Shown here piece by piece: positions 35,272-46,383 of a stretch of DNA of 64,000 nt. Every line of letters starts with the position of its first letter. Position 1 is the first letter of the stretch. The stretch lies in the NCBI RefSeq assembly GCF_030643905.1, contig NZ_CP121446.1, forward strand, positions 1,860,001 to 1,924,000, written 5' to 3'. The notes below the pieces were generated by a model, which did not search any database, was not told the DNA's origin, and saw only the letters and a program-made list of their open reading frames with translations. The position numbers and the translations under genes are program-made. The stretch comes from Flavobacterium sp. IMCC34852. Its GTDB lineage: Bacteria > Bacteroidota > Bacteroidia > Flavobacteriales > Flavobacteriaceae.

Positions 35272-37722
35272 ATGTCTTTTTTTGTTGAAGTTATCATTCC
35301 GCTTTCCTTACCTAAAACCTTTACTTACAAGGTTTCGGAAACCGAATATAATTTTATTACTAAAGGAATGCGAATTGCAGTTCCCTTTGGTAAAAACAAA
35401 ATTTACACTGCGCTGGCCATCGATTTGCATCAAAACGCGCCCACGCTCTACGAAGCCAAAGAAATCCATCAAATCCTCGATGATAAGCCTATTGTCAATG
35501 AGTGGCAAATCAACCATTGGTTTTGGATTGCTTCCTATTATATGTGTAATATTGGCGATGTTTATCGTGGCGCTTTGCCTTCCGCTTTGTTATTGGAAAG
35601 TGAAACCATCATTTCCCAACAAAAAGACACCGTCGTCAATGAAACCGAATTGTCTGATGATGAATTCCTGATTTATGAAGCCTTGCAACACCAAAGCTCG
35701 TTGAAGGTTCAAAATATAATGGACATCCTAAACAAAAAAACGGTTCTACCGGTCATTCAAAAGTTAATTCATAAAAAAATTATCACTTTAGAAGAAGAAA
35801 TTCAGGAAGTGTATAAACCTAAACTCATTCGGTATATTCGTTTGCATCAACAATATCAATCGGAAGAAAGTTTGATTGCGCTTTTAGACAATTTAAAATC
35901 GGACAAAAGAAAAAATCTGGTGCTGCAGTATTTTCAATTACAAGCAAAAGAGCGCAAACCTATTTCAGTCAGACAACTAACCGAAACTGCTCAAACATCC
36001 GCAGCCATTATAAAAGCATTGATTGAGAAAGGTATTTTTGAAGAATATTATATCCAGGAAGACCGAGTCAATTTTGATAAAAATAAAACGGAAAACCAAT
36101 TAACCTTAAGCGAAGCACAGCAAAAAGCACACGATGAAATTGAGCATGTATTTACAGAAAAAGAGGTTTGTTTATTACATGGTGTAACTTCCAGCGGCAA
36201 AACAGAAATTTACACCAAACTCATAGAACAGTACATCGCTGTCGGAAAGCAAGTCTTGTATTTGTTGCCCGAAATCGCTTTGACTACCCAATTGGTTTCG
36301 CGCTTGACGCAACATTTCGGTAATAAAGTAGCGGTTTTTCATTCTAAATACAGCAACAATGAAAGGGTAGAAGTATGGAACCATGTTTTACAACAATCAG
36401 AGAAAGCGCAAATTGTCATTGGCGCGCGTTCAGCCTTGTTTTTGCCGTTTTCAAATTTAGGGTTGATTATAGTAGATGAAGAACACGAGCCAACCTTCAA
36501 GCAACAAGATCCGGCACCGCGATATCATGCTCGTGATGCTGCGATAGTTTTGGCGCATGCGCATCAATCCAAGGTTTTGTTGGGTTCGGCTACGCCAAGT
36601 ATCGAAACCTATTACAATGCAACTTCAGGGAAATTTGGTTTGGTGACTTTGAAAGAACGCTTTGGGAAAGTCCAAATGCCCGAAATAGAATTGGTAGATT
36701 TAAAAGACAGCTATTTCCGAAAAAGAATGAAAGGACATTTCAGCTTGACTTTAATCGAACAAATCACAGAAGCATTTGCTAATAACGAACAAGTAATATT
36801 ATTTCAAAATCGCCGTGGTTTTTCACCGGTTTTAGAGTGTATGACTTGTGGTCATGTGCCGCAATGTCCGCAATGTGATGTGAGTTTAACTTATCACAAA
36901 TACAAGAACCAATTGCGTTGTCATTACTGCGGATATAATATGGCAAAACCCTCAAATTGTCATGCTTGCTCCAGTGTGGATTTGGAAACCAAAGGATTCG
37001 GCACCGAGCAAATCGAATTGGAATTGGCCGAACTCTTTCCGAACAAGAACATCAAACGCATGGACCAAGACACTACGCGCGGTAAATACAGTTTTGAAAA
37101 AATCATCGACGGATTTAAGAATAGAGAAATTGATGTTTTGGTTGGTACACAAATGTTGGCTAAAGGGTTGGATTTTGACAATGTATCTTTAGTTGGTATC
37201 ATGAACGCAGACAACATGTTATATCATCCGGATTTCAGAGCGTTTGAAAGAAGTTATCAAATGATGACCCAAGTAGCCGGTCGTTCCGGTCGAAGTGAGA
37301 AAAGAGGAAAAGTGGTTATTCAAACCTACAATCCGTTGCATAACATTATACAGCAAGTCACCCATAATGATTATCAAGGCATGTACAAAGAGCAATTGTA
37401 CGAACGTAAGATTTATTACTATCCGCCGTTTTATCGCTTAATAAAGCTTACGTTGAAGCATCGGGATTTTGATAAATTAAAAGAAGGTTCGATGTGGTTG
37501 TACCAAGTCTTGCAACAAAACTTGTCGATTCCTGTTCTCGGTCCGGAAGAACCTGCTATTAGTCGCATTCGCAATGAATACATTCGTACGATTATGATAA
37601 AAATCCCAAGCGAAACGCCATTACAAGGCACAAAAAAAACTATCCAGAAAGTACTGAATAGTTTTGAGATGGTATCGCAATACAGGGCCATTAAGGTTAC
37701 TGTAAATGTCGATTTTTATTGA
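35272..37722 (+). CDS. priA: Primosomal protein N' (replication restart helicase)
   Basis: PriA binds stalled forks and reloads the replicative helicase. The 816 residues comprise an N-terminal 3'-DNA-binding domain (1-110), a winged-helix region, the SF2 helicase core with GVTSSGKTEIY (Walker A), IIVDEEHEPTFKQ (DEEH box), a zinc-binding insertion with eight cysteines (about 524-565; ECMTCGHVPQCPQCD, CHYCGYNM, NCHAC) and VGTQMLAKGLDF. All motifs are intact. The gene is convergent with the LytTR regulator. Confidence 0.97.
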   Translation: MSFFVEVIIPLSLPKTFTYKVSETEYNFITKGMRIAVPFGKNKIYTALAIDLHQNAPTLYEAKEIHQILDDKPIVNEWQINHWFWIASYYMCNIGDVYRGALPSALLLESETIISQQKDTVVNETELSDDEFLIYEALQHQSSLKVQNIMDILNKKTVLPVIQKLIHKKIITLEEEIQEVYKPKLIRYIRLHQQYQSEESLIALLDNLKSDKRKNLVLQYFQLQAKERKPISVRQLTETAQTSAAIIKALIEKGIFEEYYIQEDRVNFDKNKTENQLTLSEAQQKAHDEIEHVFTEKEVCLLHGVTSSGKTEIYTKLIEQYIAVGKQVLYLLPEIALTTQLVSRLTQHFGNKVAVFHSKYSNNERVEVWNHVLQQSEKAQIVIGARSALFLPFSNLGLIIVDEEHEPTFKQQDPAPRYHARDAAIVLAHAHQSKVLLGSATPSIETYYNATSGKFGLVTLKERFGKVQMPEIELVDLKDSYFRKRMKGHFSLTLIEQITEAFANNEQVILFQNRRGFSPVLECMTCGHVPQCPQCDVSLTYHKYKNQLRCHYCGYNMAKPSNCHACSSVDLETKGFGTEQIELELAELFPNKNIKRMDQDTTRGKYSFEKIIDGFKNREIDVLVGTQMLAKGLDFDNVSLVGIMNADNMLYHPDFRAFERSYQMMTQVAGRSGRSEKRGKVVIQTYNPLHNIIQQVTHNDYQGMYKEQLYERKIYYYPPFYRLIKLTLKHRDFDKLKEGSMWLYQVLQQNLSIPVLGPEEPAISRIRNEYIRTIMIKIPSETPLQGTKKTIQKVLNSFEMVSQYRAIKVTVNVDFY

Positions 37723-37728
37723 GTAAAT

Positions 37729-38424
37729 TTAAGCAATAGCTAAAGCTTTAATCAAATCTTCTTTTTTGTTACGGCTCAACGGAATTTTAGTAACCCCAAT
37801 TTCCGCAAACTTACTATTGAAACGTTCTACTTTATCAATATTAATGATATAAGATTTGTGAACTCTGATAAATTTCTCTTTTGATAAATCTTGTTCAAAA
37901 GATTTCATGGTAGAAAGCACCAAGTTACTGTCGTCTTCGGTGACAACTTTTACATAATCTCCGTAGGCTTCAATCCACTTAATTTTATTAGTGTAAACTT
38001 TAAGTTTTTTAAGATTACTTTTAATGAAGATATGTTCTCCTTCTTCTTCTTGATTTTCTTTCTTAAGCATATGAAAATCCATTGCTCTTCTAACAGAAGC
38101 ATTGAAACGATCTAAAGCTATCGGTTTTTGTAGGTAGTCCGTAGCATCATAATCGAACGCTTTCATAGCGTATTCTGCTTTTGACGTGATAAAAATAATT
38201 TGGGGTTTTACTTTTAATCCGTCTAAGAAATCAAAACCACTGATAACCGGCATCTCTATATCGAGAAAAATTAAATCAACGGTGTGAACCGACATGCAAT
38301 TTTTTGCTTCAATTGCATTAGAAAAATCACCTACTAAATGTAAATTCGGGTGATTATTTACTAACTTTGCAATGATCATCCTTTGGATAGAACTATCATC
38401 GACAACAACACAATTTAGTTTCAT
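37729..38424 (-). CDS. LytTR-family response regulator
   Basis: A 231-residue regulator from the ATG at 38424; an upstream in-frame start would add 21 residues overlapping the leader. The receiver domain (1-120) has the acidic pair in VVVDDSS, the phospho-acceptor Asp in IFLDIEMP (near 55) and the Lys in YLQKPI. The C-terminal LytTR DNA-binding domain (130-231) has IKWIEAYGDYVKV and FIRVHKSYIIN. Such regulators usually pair with a LytS/YehU-type kinase, absent nearby. Upstream are four repeats at exact 20-bp spacing, a likely autoregulatory site. Confidence 0.93.
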   Translation of the reverse strand: MKLNCVVVDDSSIQRMIIAKLVNNHPNLHLVGDFSNAIEAKNCMSVHTVDLIFLDIEMPVISGFDFLDGLKVKPQIIFITSKAEYAMKAFDYDATDYLQKPIALDRFNASVRRAMDFHMLKKENQEEEGEHIFIKSNLKKLKVYTNKIKWIEAYGDYVKVVTEDDSNLVLSTMKSFEQDLSKEKFIRVHKSYIINIDKVERFNSKFAEIGVTKIPLSRNKKEDLIKALAIA

Positions 38425-38464
38425 AATATTATTTATTATAGATTTGGTGATGTAAAAATAGATA

Positions 38465-38536
38465 CTTTTTTTTAATCCACCTAACATTTCGTCGATTTTT
38501 TTTGCTTTTAAACGATATTTTTTACTTTTAGACGAT
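38465..38536 (-). promoter_or_regulatory. 20-bp-phased repeats, candidate LytTR binding sites
   Basis: Twelve-base repeats start at 38485 (CATTTCGTCGAT), 38505 (CTTTTAAACGAT) and 38525 (CTTTTAGACGAT), with a weaker copy at 38465. The start-to-start distance is exactly 20 bp each time, near two helical turns, as in known paired direct-repeat sites of LytTR proteins. They lie between the LytTR gene and the rpsF promoter. Confidence 0.55.
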
Positions 38537-38552
38537 TTCAGAGGCGTCGCGA

Positions 38553-38582
38553 TTGTTTATTGAAAAGTATTTTATATCTTCG
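38553..38582 (+). promoter_or_regulatory. Promoter of the rpsF operon
   Basis: A TTG at 38553-38555 and TATCTTCG at 38575-38582 (one mismatch to TAnnTTTG), spaced 19 bp, lie 30 bases before the rpsF ATG. Confidence 0.55.
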
Positions 38583-38612
38583 CGCCCAATTTAAAATTTA
38601 ACAAAATTTATT

Positions 38613-38957
38613 ATGAATCATTACGAAACTGTTTTCATCTTAAATCCCGTTTTATCTGAAGTTCAGGTAAAGGAAACAGTAAGCAAATTTGAAGATTTTC
38701 TTACGTCAAGAGGAGCAAAGATGGTATCTAAAGAGGATTGGGGCTTAAAAAAATTAGCTTACGAAATCCAAAACAAAAAAAGTGGTTTTTACCATTTATT
38801 TGAATTCCAAGTAACACCGGAAGTATTAATTGCTTTTGAAACTGAGTTCAGACGTGACGAAAGAGTAATGCGTTTCTTAACGGTGAGTTTAGACAAACAC
38901 GCAATCTCTTGGGCGGAAAGAAGAAGAGCTAAATTAAAAGAAACCTCTAAAGCTTAA
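38613..38957 (+). CDS. rpsF: 30S ribosomal protein S6
   Basis: S6 binds S18 and 16S rRNA on the platform of the small subunit. The 114-residue protein has the standard start [16 protein letters not shown] and the motifs [25 protein letters not shown]. It is the first gene of rpsF-rpsR-rplI, with S18 starting 5 bases downstream. The ssb gene often found between S6 and S18 in other phyla is absent, normal for Bacteroidota. Confidence 0.98.
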   Translation: MNHYETVFILNPVLSEVQVKETVSKFEDFLTSRGAKMVSKEDWGLKKLAYEIQNKKSGFYHLFEFQVTPEVLIAFETEFRRDERVMRFLTVSLDKHAISWAERRRAKLKETSKA

Positions 38958-38962
38958 TCATT

Positions 38963-39259
38963 ATGGCAAATTTGCAACAATCAGCTTCAGGAAAAAAAGA
39001 CGGAGATATCAGATATTTAACGCCTTTAAACATCGAAACCAACAAAACTAAAAAGTATTGTCGTTTCAAAAAATCAGGAATCAAATATGTAGACTACAAA
39101 GATCCTGACTTCTTATTGAAATTCGTAAACGAGCAAGGTAAAATTTTACCAAGACGTTTAACCGGAACTTCATTAAAGTACCAAAGAAAAGTGTCTGTAG
39201 CTGTGAAAAGAGCACGTCACTTAGCTTTAATGCCATACGTGGCCGATTTATTAAAATAA
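38963..39259 (+). CDS. rpsR: 30S ribosomal protein S18
   Basis: It partners S6 in the small-subunit platform. The 98 residues include [63 protein letters not shown], the whole conserved core, in a Bacteroidota-type length with an N-terminal extension of about 25 residues. It keeps a single Cys in the core. Confidence 0.98.
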   Translation: MANLQQSASGKKDGDIRYLTPLNIETNKTKKYCRFKKSGIKYVDYKDPDFLLKFVNEQGKILPRRLTGTSLKYQRKVSVAVKRARHLALMPYVADLLK

Positions 39260-39323
39260 TAATTAAACAATAGTTGTTGGTTTTCGTAACAGAAACCTAA
39301 CTTCTCTAATAAAGGACAACAAC

Positions 39324-39764
39324 ATGGAATTGATCTTAAAACAAGACGTTCAAAATTTAGGATTTAAAGATGACGTAGTAACAGTAAAAAACGGTTACGG
39401 TCGTAATTATTTAATCCCGCAAGGGTTTGCTCAATTGGCAACACCTTCTGCCAAAAAAGTTTTAGCTGAAAACTTAAAACAAAGAGCTTTCAAAGAAGCT
39501 AAAATTGTTGATGACGCTAAAAAATTAGCTGAAGCCTTAAAAGCTTTAGAAATTAAAATTACTGCCAAAGCCGGTGGTGAAAAATTATTCGGTTCGATTA
39601 CTAACATTGACATTGCTGCTGCTTTAGAAGCTGCCGGTCAACCAATCGACAGAAAATTTATCACTTCAGGTGTGGTAAAACGTACCGGTAAATATGCTGC
39701 TACTGTGAGATTACACAGAGAAGTAGTAATCGAATTACCATACGAAATTGTAGCTGAGAAATAA
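39324..39764 (+). CDS. rplI: 50S ribosomal protein L9
   Basis: L9 binds 23S rRNA near the L1 stalk and helps keep the reading frame. The 146 residues show the N-terminal signature GRNYLIPQGFAQLAT, a long central helix and the C-terminal domain (KLFGSITNIDIAAALEAAG). The start is the ATG at 39324 after AAAGGACAACAAC, one of few purine-rich leaders in the window. It is the last gene of the operon and ends at a terminator. Confidence 0.98.
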   Translation: MELILKQDVQNLGFKDDVVTVKNGYGRNYLIPQGFAQLATPSAKKVLAENLKQRAFKEAKIVDDAKKLAEALKALEIKITAKAGGEKLFGSITNIDIAAALEAAGQPIDRKFITSGVVKRTGKYAATVRLHREVVIELPYEIVAEK

Positions 39765-39783
39765 TATTTCGATATACAGTATG

Positions 39784-39815
39784 AAAAGTCCCGATGTAAG
39801 TCGGGATTTTTTTTT
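39784..39815 (+). terminator. Terminator of the rpsF-rpsR-rplI operon
   Basis: A TCCCGA/TCGGGA stem with a 6-nt loop and a 9-T run lies 20 bases after the rplI stop. Confidence 0.88.
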
Positions 39816-39830
39816 AATAAATTTTTTAGA

Positions 39831-40304
39831 ATGAAATACAAAAGACTCACCAAAGAACAATTCGAAGCTTTACACCAAGAGTTCAGTAACTTCTTGGCCA
39901 CGCAATCTATAGATAAAACAGAATGGGATTCCATTAAAATCCATAAGCCCGAAGTGGCCGAACAAGAATTAGACGTTTTCTCTGATCTAATCTGGGAAGG
40001 CGTTTTGACCAATGCCCAATATTTAGAGCATTTCTCCAAAAATCACATATTCCTTTTTCACTGTCAGGAAAAATTAATCCAGTCTATCGTTTTGAAAGCT
40101 TTGGAACCGGAAGTGAATTTTATGGAAAAAGAAGGCTTGCAATGGCTAAGCGATAATTTGTTTACCGACACTGTAGAAATCCATTTGGGTAAAAAAGAAT
40201 ATGACCAAGAGCGAAATACCGCGATTTTTGATTTGATTACCCAAGGCGCTATCTTGAGTGACGGACAATTGTACTTGCAAATCAACGGAATAATTCAAGC
40301 GTAA
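39831..40304 (+). CDS. DUF6495 family protein
   Basis: A 157-residue cytoplasmic protein starting MKYKRLTKEQFEALHQEFSNFLA and carrying KPEVAEQELDVFSDLIWEGVL, which I recognise as DUF6495, a Bacteroidota-specific family of unknown function. It is acidic and largely helical, with no signal peptide or membrane segment. It lies between the rplI terminator and ligA. Confidence 0.75.
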   Translation: MKYKRLTKEQFEALHQEFSNFLATQSIDKTEWDSIKIHKPEVAEQELDVFSDLIWEGVLTNAQYLEHFSKNHIFLFHCQEKLIQSIVLKALEPEVNFMEKEGLQWLSDNLFTDTVEIHLGKKEYDQERNTAIFDLITQGAILSDGQLYLQINGIIQA

Positions 40305-40327
40305 AAGTTTATTCCTTTTTCAAAAAT

Positions 40328-42377
<2,050 letters not shown>

Positions 42378-42447
42378 CTGTTAAAACGTATTTTATTGAC
42401 TTTAAATCATTTGGTATTATTTTTTGTGTTAATTTTAATTATCAAAA

Positions 42448-43140
42448 ATGATTTTTATGTTTAAAAAGGACAGTATCGTAAAGGCATTAACTTTTTGCTT
42501 TTTTATCGTAGCTTTTTTTGAAATTGTTTCAGAATACTTAGCGTATACTCCATTTATTTGTTCATTAAAACCTTTGATTCCGCTACTTTTAGTAGTGATA
42601 TATCTTACTAGCTCTACCCAAAAGAATCCTGTGTTTGTGATTGTTTTATTGCTTTCTATGGTGGTCAATATATTGTTTATTCCCAATACGCCTGCTTGTC
42701 TTTATTATGCTTTAATCATCTTTACCATTCATCGAATTGTAATTATATACCTGATTTTTTCCCTGCAAAAAGTAAAAGACTTTATCCCGATTGTTATTGC
42801 TACGGTGCCTTTTCTATTGATTTTCTTCTATTTATTTATTGAAACCAATGAAATCCCGTCCAATAGTTTTTACTTATTGATTTTACAAAATATACTGATC
42901 TCATTGTTCGCCGGTATTGCGCTTTCCAGTTATGTGATGAATGATAACAAACAAAACTCAGTGTTATTGATATCAGTATTGCTTTTTGTGATGTTGCAGT
43001 TTACGGTCTTTATTGAGAAGTATTTCTTAGTCAATGAATTTCAAATGTTATTCAGACCTTTGGCCATGACTTTTAATACTCTGGCTTTCTTTTCTTTCTA
43101 CAAATACGTAATTATAGCCGAGAAATCAAACCACAATTGA
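42448..43140 (+). CDS. Polytopic membrane protein, possibly YhhN/lysoplasmalogenase-like
   Basis: A 230-residue protein (the ATG three codons on, at 42457, is an alternative start) with seven to eight hydrophobic segments and few charges. The KPLIPLLLVVIYL stretch after the first helix and the end FRPLAMTFNTLAFFSFYKYVIIAE recall the YhhN family, many members of which hydrolyse lysoplasmalogens, but the match is weak. Its last 15 bases overlap the end of the convergent metallophosphatase gene. Confidence 0.6.
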   Translation: MIFMFKKDSIVKALTFCFFIVAFFEIVSEYLAYTPFICSLKPLIPLLLVVIYLTSSTQKNPVFVIVLLLSMVVNILFIPNTPACLYYALIIFTIHRIVIIYLIFSLQKVKDFIPIVIATVPFLLIFFYLFIETNEIPSNSFYLLILQNILISLFAGIALSSYVMNDNKQNSVLLISVLLFVMLQFTVFIEKYFLVNEFQMLFRPLAMTFNTLAFFSFYKYVIIAEKSNHN

Positions 43141-44040
43141 TTTTCCATTGACAGATAAGGATTTGTCATTTTCGAAGTAAAAATCAATTCGGCCCAAATT
43201 AATCCCGTAACAACCTACCTGATTGACCAAAACATCTTGCCCTTCACTGTTTTTTAATACAGTCGGTTTGTCAAGAAAAGTATGTGTGTGACCGCCAATG
43301 ATTAAGTCGATGTCTTTGGTAAGCGTAGCGAGTTTGGTATCGCAAATCTTTTCCGGATCATCTTTGTATTTGTAGCCAAGATGTGAAAGGCAAATAACTA
43401 AATCACATTTTTTTTCCTGTTTTAAAACTCGGGCCATATCTTGTGCTACAGTCAACGGATCATTGTAGATGGTTTCTTTGTAATTTTTTTTATCTACCAA
43501 ACCGTCTAAACCGACACCAAGACCAAAGACGCCAACTTTAATTCCGTCTTTGTCAAGGATTTTGTATGGTTTTACATGACCGTTCATTATAGTGTTTTTA
43601 AAATCGTAATTGGCAGAAACAAACTCAAAACCGGCATGGGGTAATTGCGCATACAAACCTTCGATTCCGTTGTCAAAGTCGTGGTTTCCGATAGTGGCCA
43701 AGTCATATTGCATCATGCTCATCAGTTTGAATTCCAATTCACCTCCGTAGTAATTAAAATAAGGCGTTCCTTGAAAAATATCACCGGCATCAAGCAACAA
43801 GACATTGGGATTTTCTTGGCGAATACTTGCTATTAAGGCAGCTCTTCTCGCCACACCGCCCATATTTGGGTTCTTCGGATGATTGGCCGGAAACGGATCA
43901 ATATAACTGTGAACATCGTTGGTGTGCAAAACCGTAAGCTGTTTGGTATTTGCTGTTTTGAAACTGCTCAACGAAAGAACACCAAGTCCTAATAATGCTG
44001 AGCTTGCCGCTGTTTTTTGTATAAAATCTCTTCTTTTCAT
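43126..44040 (-). CDS. Metallophosphatase, 5'-nucleotidase catalytic part, Tat signal
   Basis: A 304-residue protein started at ATG 44040. A twin-arginine signal (KRRDFIQKTAASSALLGLG) leads into the UshA/CpdB-type metallophosphoesterase domain with all metal motifs: LHTNDVHSY, DAGDIFQGT, ATIGNHDFDNG, CLSHLGYK and IIGGHTHTF. The C-terminal substrate-binding domain of 5'-nucleotidases is missing and is encoded separately by the upstream gene (1-base gap). The two products probably form one periplasmic nucleotidase. Confidence 0.88.
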   Translation of the reverse strand: MKRRDFIQKTAASSALLGLGVLSLSSFKTANTKQLTVLHTNDVHSYIDPFPANHPKNPNMGGVARRAALIASIRQENPNVLLLDAGDIFQGTPYFNYYGGELEFKLMSMMQYDLATIGNHDFDNGIEGLYAQLPHAGFEFVSANYDFKNTIMNGHVKPYKILDKDGIKVGVFGLGVGLDGLVDKKNYKETIYNDPLTVAQDMARVLKQEKKCDLVICLSHLGYKYKDDPEKICDTKLATLTKDIDLIIGGHTHTFLDKPTVLKNSEGQDVLVNQVGCYGINLGRIDFYFENDKSLSVNGKSIVV

Positions 44041-44041
44041 C

Positions 44042-44821
44042 TTACAATTCTTTGCTGATTCTGATGTCTTTACCGGCAGTAATGATTTTATTTTCTTTGA
44101 AATAATCAATAATGATGTTTCGGAGTTTATAATCTAAGTCATACTTAGCCACGCTTTTTTTAAAGAAAAGCATGTTGTCGCCACCGTTGACTAAATAATC
44201 GGAAGTCACTACATAGTAAACCTTGTCATTGTCTAAAAGTTTACCGTTTACCAAAATATCTTTTGGCTGCTTGTCTTTAGCAATGGTAAAAGTGATTCCT
44301 TTCATCGGATGAGGCTTTTTCTCCGTAATGAGGTAATTGACTATTTCGAGGATTTGTTCTCCTTTTAAACCAACTACTATAGCGCTGTTTTCAAAAGGCA
44401 TGATTTCATAAGCATTACGGGCAGTTACATCACCTTTAGAAATAATAGTTCGAATACCGCCATGGTTAAGCAAACAAATGTCAATTGATTTTTGTTCTCT
44501 TTTTTCAAAAATGGGATTGGCTTTCGCCAAAGTAATATCGGATAAAAAATTGCCCATTGGCGTTTGCCATTCACCCGATTTATCAATGGTTTCCGGAGCA
44601 TTGGCCAAAACCATACTCAAATCTTTGTCGATATTATCGCGGTAGGGTTTGATAAAGTTTTCAATGTCAGCTACTTCGGAATGCTTATCAGTAATGGCAA
44701 TTTCTTTGCCTTCAATGCGGGTGATGTGGTATTTTTTTTCTGCGCAGGAAATAAGGCTTGTAAATGTTAATAATAAAACAAAATGTTTTAATACAACGTT
44801 ATAGTTTTTTAGTTTTACCAT
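44042..44821 (-). CDS. 5'-nucleotidase C-terminal domain lipoprotein
   Basis: A 259-residue protein from ATG 44821 with a lipoprotein signal ending LISC (Cys26). The remainder is the substrate-binding domain of 5'-nucleotidases: GEWQTPMGNFLSDITLAKA, ICLLNHGGIRTIISKGDVTARNAYEIMPFEN, and VYYVVTSDYLVNGGDNM, including the base-stacking and ribose motifs. It has no catalytic metal site. It is the first gene of the pair with the metallophosphatase downstream, so the usual single polypeptide is divided and the order reversed. Confidence 0.88.
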   Translation of the reverse strand: MVKLKNYNVVLKHFVLLLTFTSLISCAEKKYHITRIEGKEIAITDKHSEVADIENFIKPYRDNIDKDLSMVLANAPETIDKSGEWQTPMGNFLSDITLAKANPIFEKREQKSIDICLLNHGGIRTIISKGDVTARNAYEIMPFENSAIVVGLKGEQILEIVNYLITEKKPHPMKGITFTIAKDKQPKDILVNGKLLDNDKVYYVVTSDYLVNGGDNMLFFKKSVAKYDLDYKLRNIIIDYFKENKIITAGKDIRISKEL

Positions 44822-44842
44822 CGCTTTTGGCACTAATTTTAG

Positions 44843-44850
44843 TAGTTTTG
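44843..44850 (+). promoter_or_regulatory. -7 element for the DUF6913-dapA operon
   Basis: TAGTTTTG is a perfect TAnnTTTG match 19 bases before the ATG. No TTTG at -33. Confidence 0.5.
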
Positions 44851-44869
44851 TATTTCAAGTAAAAGTAGT

Positions 44870-45388
44870 ATGTTTTTAAATTACTTAAAGGATTTTTCAA
44901 CAAAAAAAATTGTCAAGAATAGTTTATCAAATGTAAAACATTTGACTTCAGACAGCGTAATCAAAACTGTCGGGATTATTTTTGATGAAACCTACTTTTA
45001 CGAAAGAGAAGCTTTGGTTAAAGAATTGATTCAAAACGGAATTGCGGAAAGCGATGTTAAGGTTTTGGTTTTTAAAAACAAAATTAAAAAGAATGAAGTC
45101 TTTGATTATCCTACCTTTAGTCATAGAGATTTGAGTTGGCACGGAACAGTTGATAAAAAAGAAGTTAAAGATTTTATAAACGAACCGTTTGATTTGTTAA
45201 TCAATTATTATGACACCGAGAAAGTTGCCCTTTTGTTAGTGTCTCATCAATCAAAAGCCGGATTTAAAGTAGGTTTTGCTTCCATCGACAAAAGGCTGAA
45301 TCACTTTATGATTAATACCAATGCAGAAAATTACAAAGTCTTCACAGACGAACTATTTAAATATTTAAAAATTCTAAACAAAATTTAA
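44870..45388 (+). CDS. DUF6913 family protein
   Basis: A 172-residue cytoplasmic protein beginning [21 protein letters not shown] and carrying [20 protein letters not shown] and [20 protein letters not shown], which I recognise as DUF6913, a Bacteroidota family of unknown function. It ends 1 base before dapA, so the two are translationally close and co-transcribed. Confidence 0.7.
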   Translation: MFLNYLKDFSTKKIVKNSLSNVKHLTSDSVIKTVGIIFDETYFYEREALVKELIQNGIAESDVKVLVFKNKIKKNEVFDYPTFSHRDLSWHGTVDKKEVKDFINEPFDLLINYYDTEKVALLLVSHQSKAGFKVGFASIDKRLNHFMINTNAENYKVFTDELFKYLKILNKI

Positions 45389-45389
45389 A

Positions 45390-46274
45390 ATGCAAGCACT
45401 AATTGGCACCGGAGTTGCCCTTGTTACCCCATTCAAAAAAGATTTTTCTGTCGATGTTGAGGCGCTTAAATCGATTGTTAACTTTCAAGTTGACAACGGA
45501 ATCGACTATTTAGTCGTTTTAGGAACTACAGCAGAAACCGCTACTTTGTCTAAAGACGAAAAAGAATTGGTAATAAAGACAATCGTGGAAGCCAATAAAG
45601 GAAGATTGCCTTTGGTTTTAGGTGTCGGAAGTAACAATACCCAAGAAGTAGTGGCCGAATTAAAGTCGAGAGATTTTTCAGATTTCGTAGCCATACTTTC
45701 GGTTTCTCCTTATTACAACAAACCAACTCAGGAAGGAATTTACCAGCATTTTAAAGCCATTGCTGAAGCTTCGCCTATTCCCGTTATTTTATACAATGTT
45801 CCCGGAAGAACAGCCAGTAATATGTTACCTTCCACTATCATTCGTTTGGCCAATGATTTCAAAAATGTTGTAGCGGTCAAAGAAGCTGCAGGTGATATTG
45901 TTCAAGCCATGAAATTGATTCAAGGCAAGCCCAAAGATTTCTTGGTAATTTCAGGCGATGACATGATTACCTTGCCCATGATTTTAGCCGGAGGCGCGGG
46001 CGTTATTTCGGTTATTGCAGAAGGTTTTCCGAAGCAATTTTCAGAGATGGTGCATTTGGGATTAAACAAAAGAGTAGAGGAAGCCTACAAGCTGCATTAT
46101 CTTTTAGCCGATGCTATTGATATGATTTTTGAACAAGGTAATCCGGCGGGAATAAAAGAGGTCTTTAAATCCTTGGGATTATCAGAGAATACAGTTCGTT
46201 TGCCTTTGGTCAATGTAGATGAAAATTTGGCCAATCGCTTGTATGACTTCACCAATAAAATTTCAAAAATGTAG
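45390..46274 (+). CDS. dapA: 4-hydroxy-tetrahydrodipicolinate synthase
   Basis: It condenses pyruvate with aspartate semialdehyde at the entry to lysine and diaminopimelate synthesis. The 294-residue TIM barrel has the pyruvate/active-site motifs [10 protein letters not shown] (Thr pair), catalytic Tyr in [12 protein letters not shown] (near 133) and the Schiff-base Lys in [10 protein letters not shown] (near 162). It is the second gene after DUF6913. Confidence 0.97.
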   Translation: MQALIGTGVALVTPFKKDFSVDVEALKSIVNFQVDNGIDYLVVLGTTAETATLSKDEKELVIKTIVEANKGRLPLVLGVGSNNTQEVVAELKSRDFSDFVAILSVSPYYNKPTQEGIYQHFKAIAEASPIPVILYNVPGRTASNMLPSTIIRLANDFKNVVAVKEAAGDIVQAMKLIQGKPKDFLVISGDDMITLPMILAGGAGVISVIAEGFPKQFSEMVHLGLNKRVEEAYKLHYLLADAIDMIFEQGNPAGIKEVFKSLGLSENTVRLPLVNVDENLANRLYDFTNKISKM

Positions 46275-46298
46275 TTTTTTCGACTGCGAAAAAAATAT

Positions 46299-46328
46299 TT
46301 TGTTGTAAACAATTAATAACTAAATTTG
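46299..46328 (+). promoter_or_regulatory. Promoter of the bamD-rpoZ-coaBC-DUF4835-recN cluster
   Basis: TTTG (46299-46302) and TAAATTTG (46321-46328) are spaced 18 bp, both perfect matches to the Bacteroidota consensus, 55 bases before the bamD ATG. Confidence 0.7.
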
Positions 46329-46383
46329 CAGTTGGTTTTTTAATCGCAAAATGTGTTTAAAATCAGCCATCCTAAACAATATA

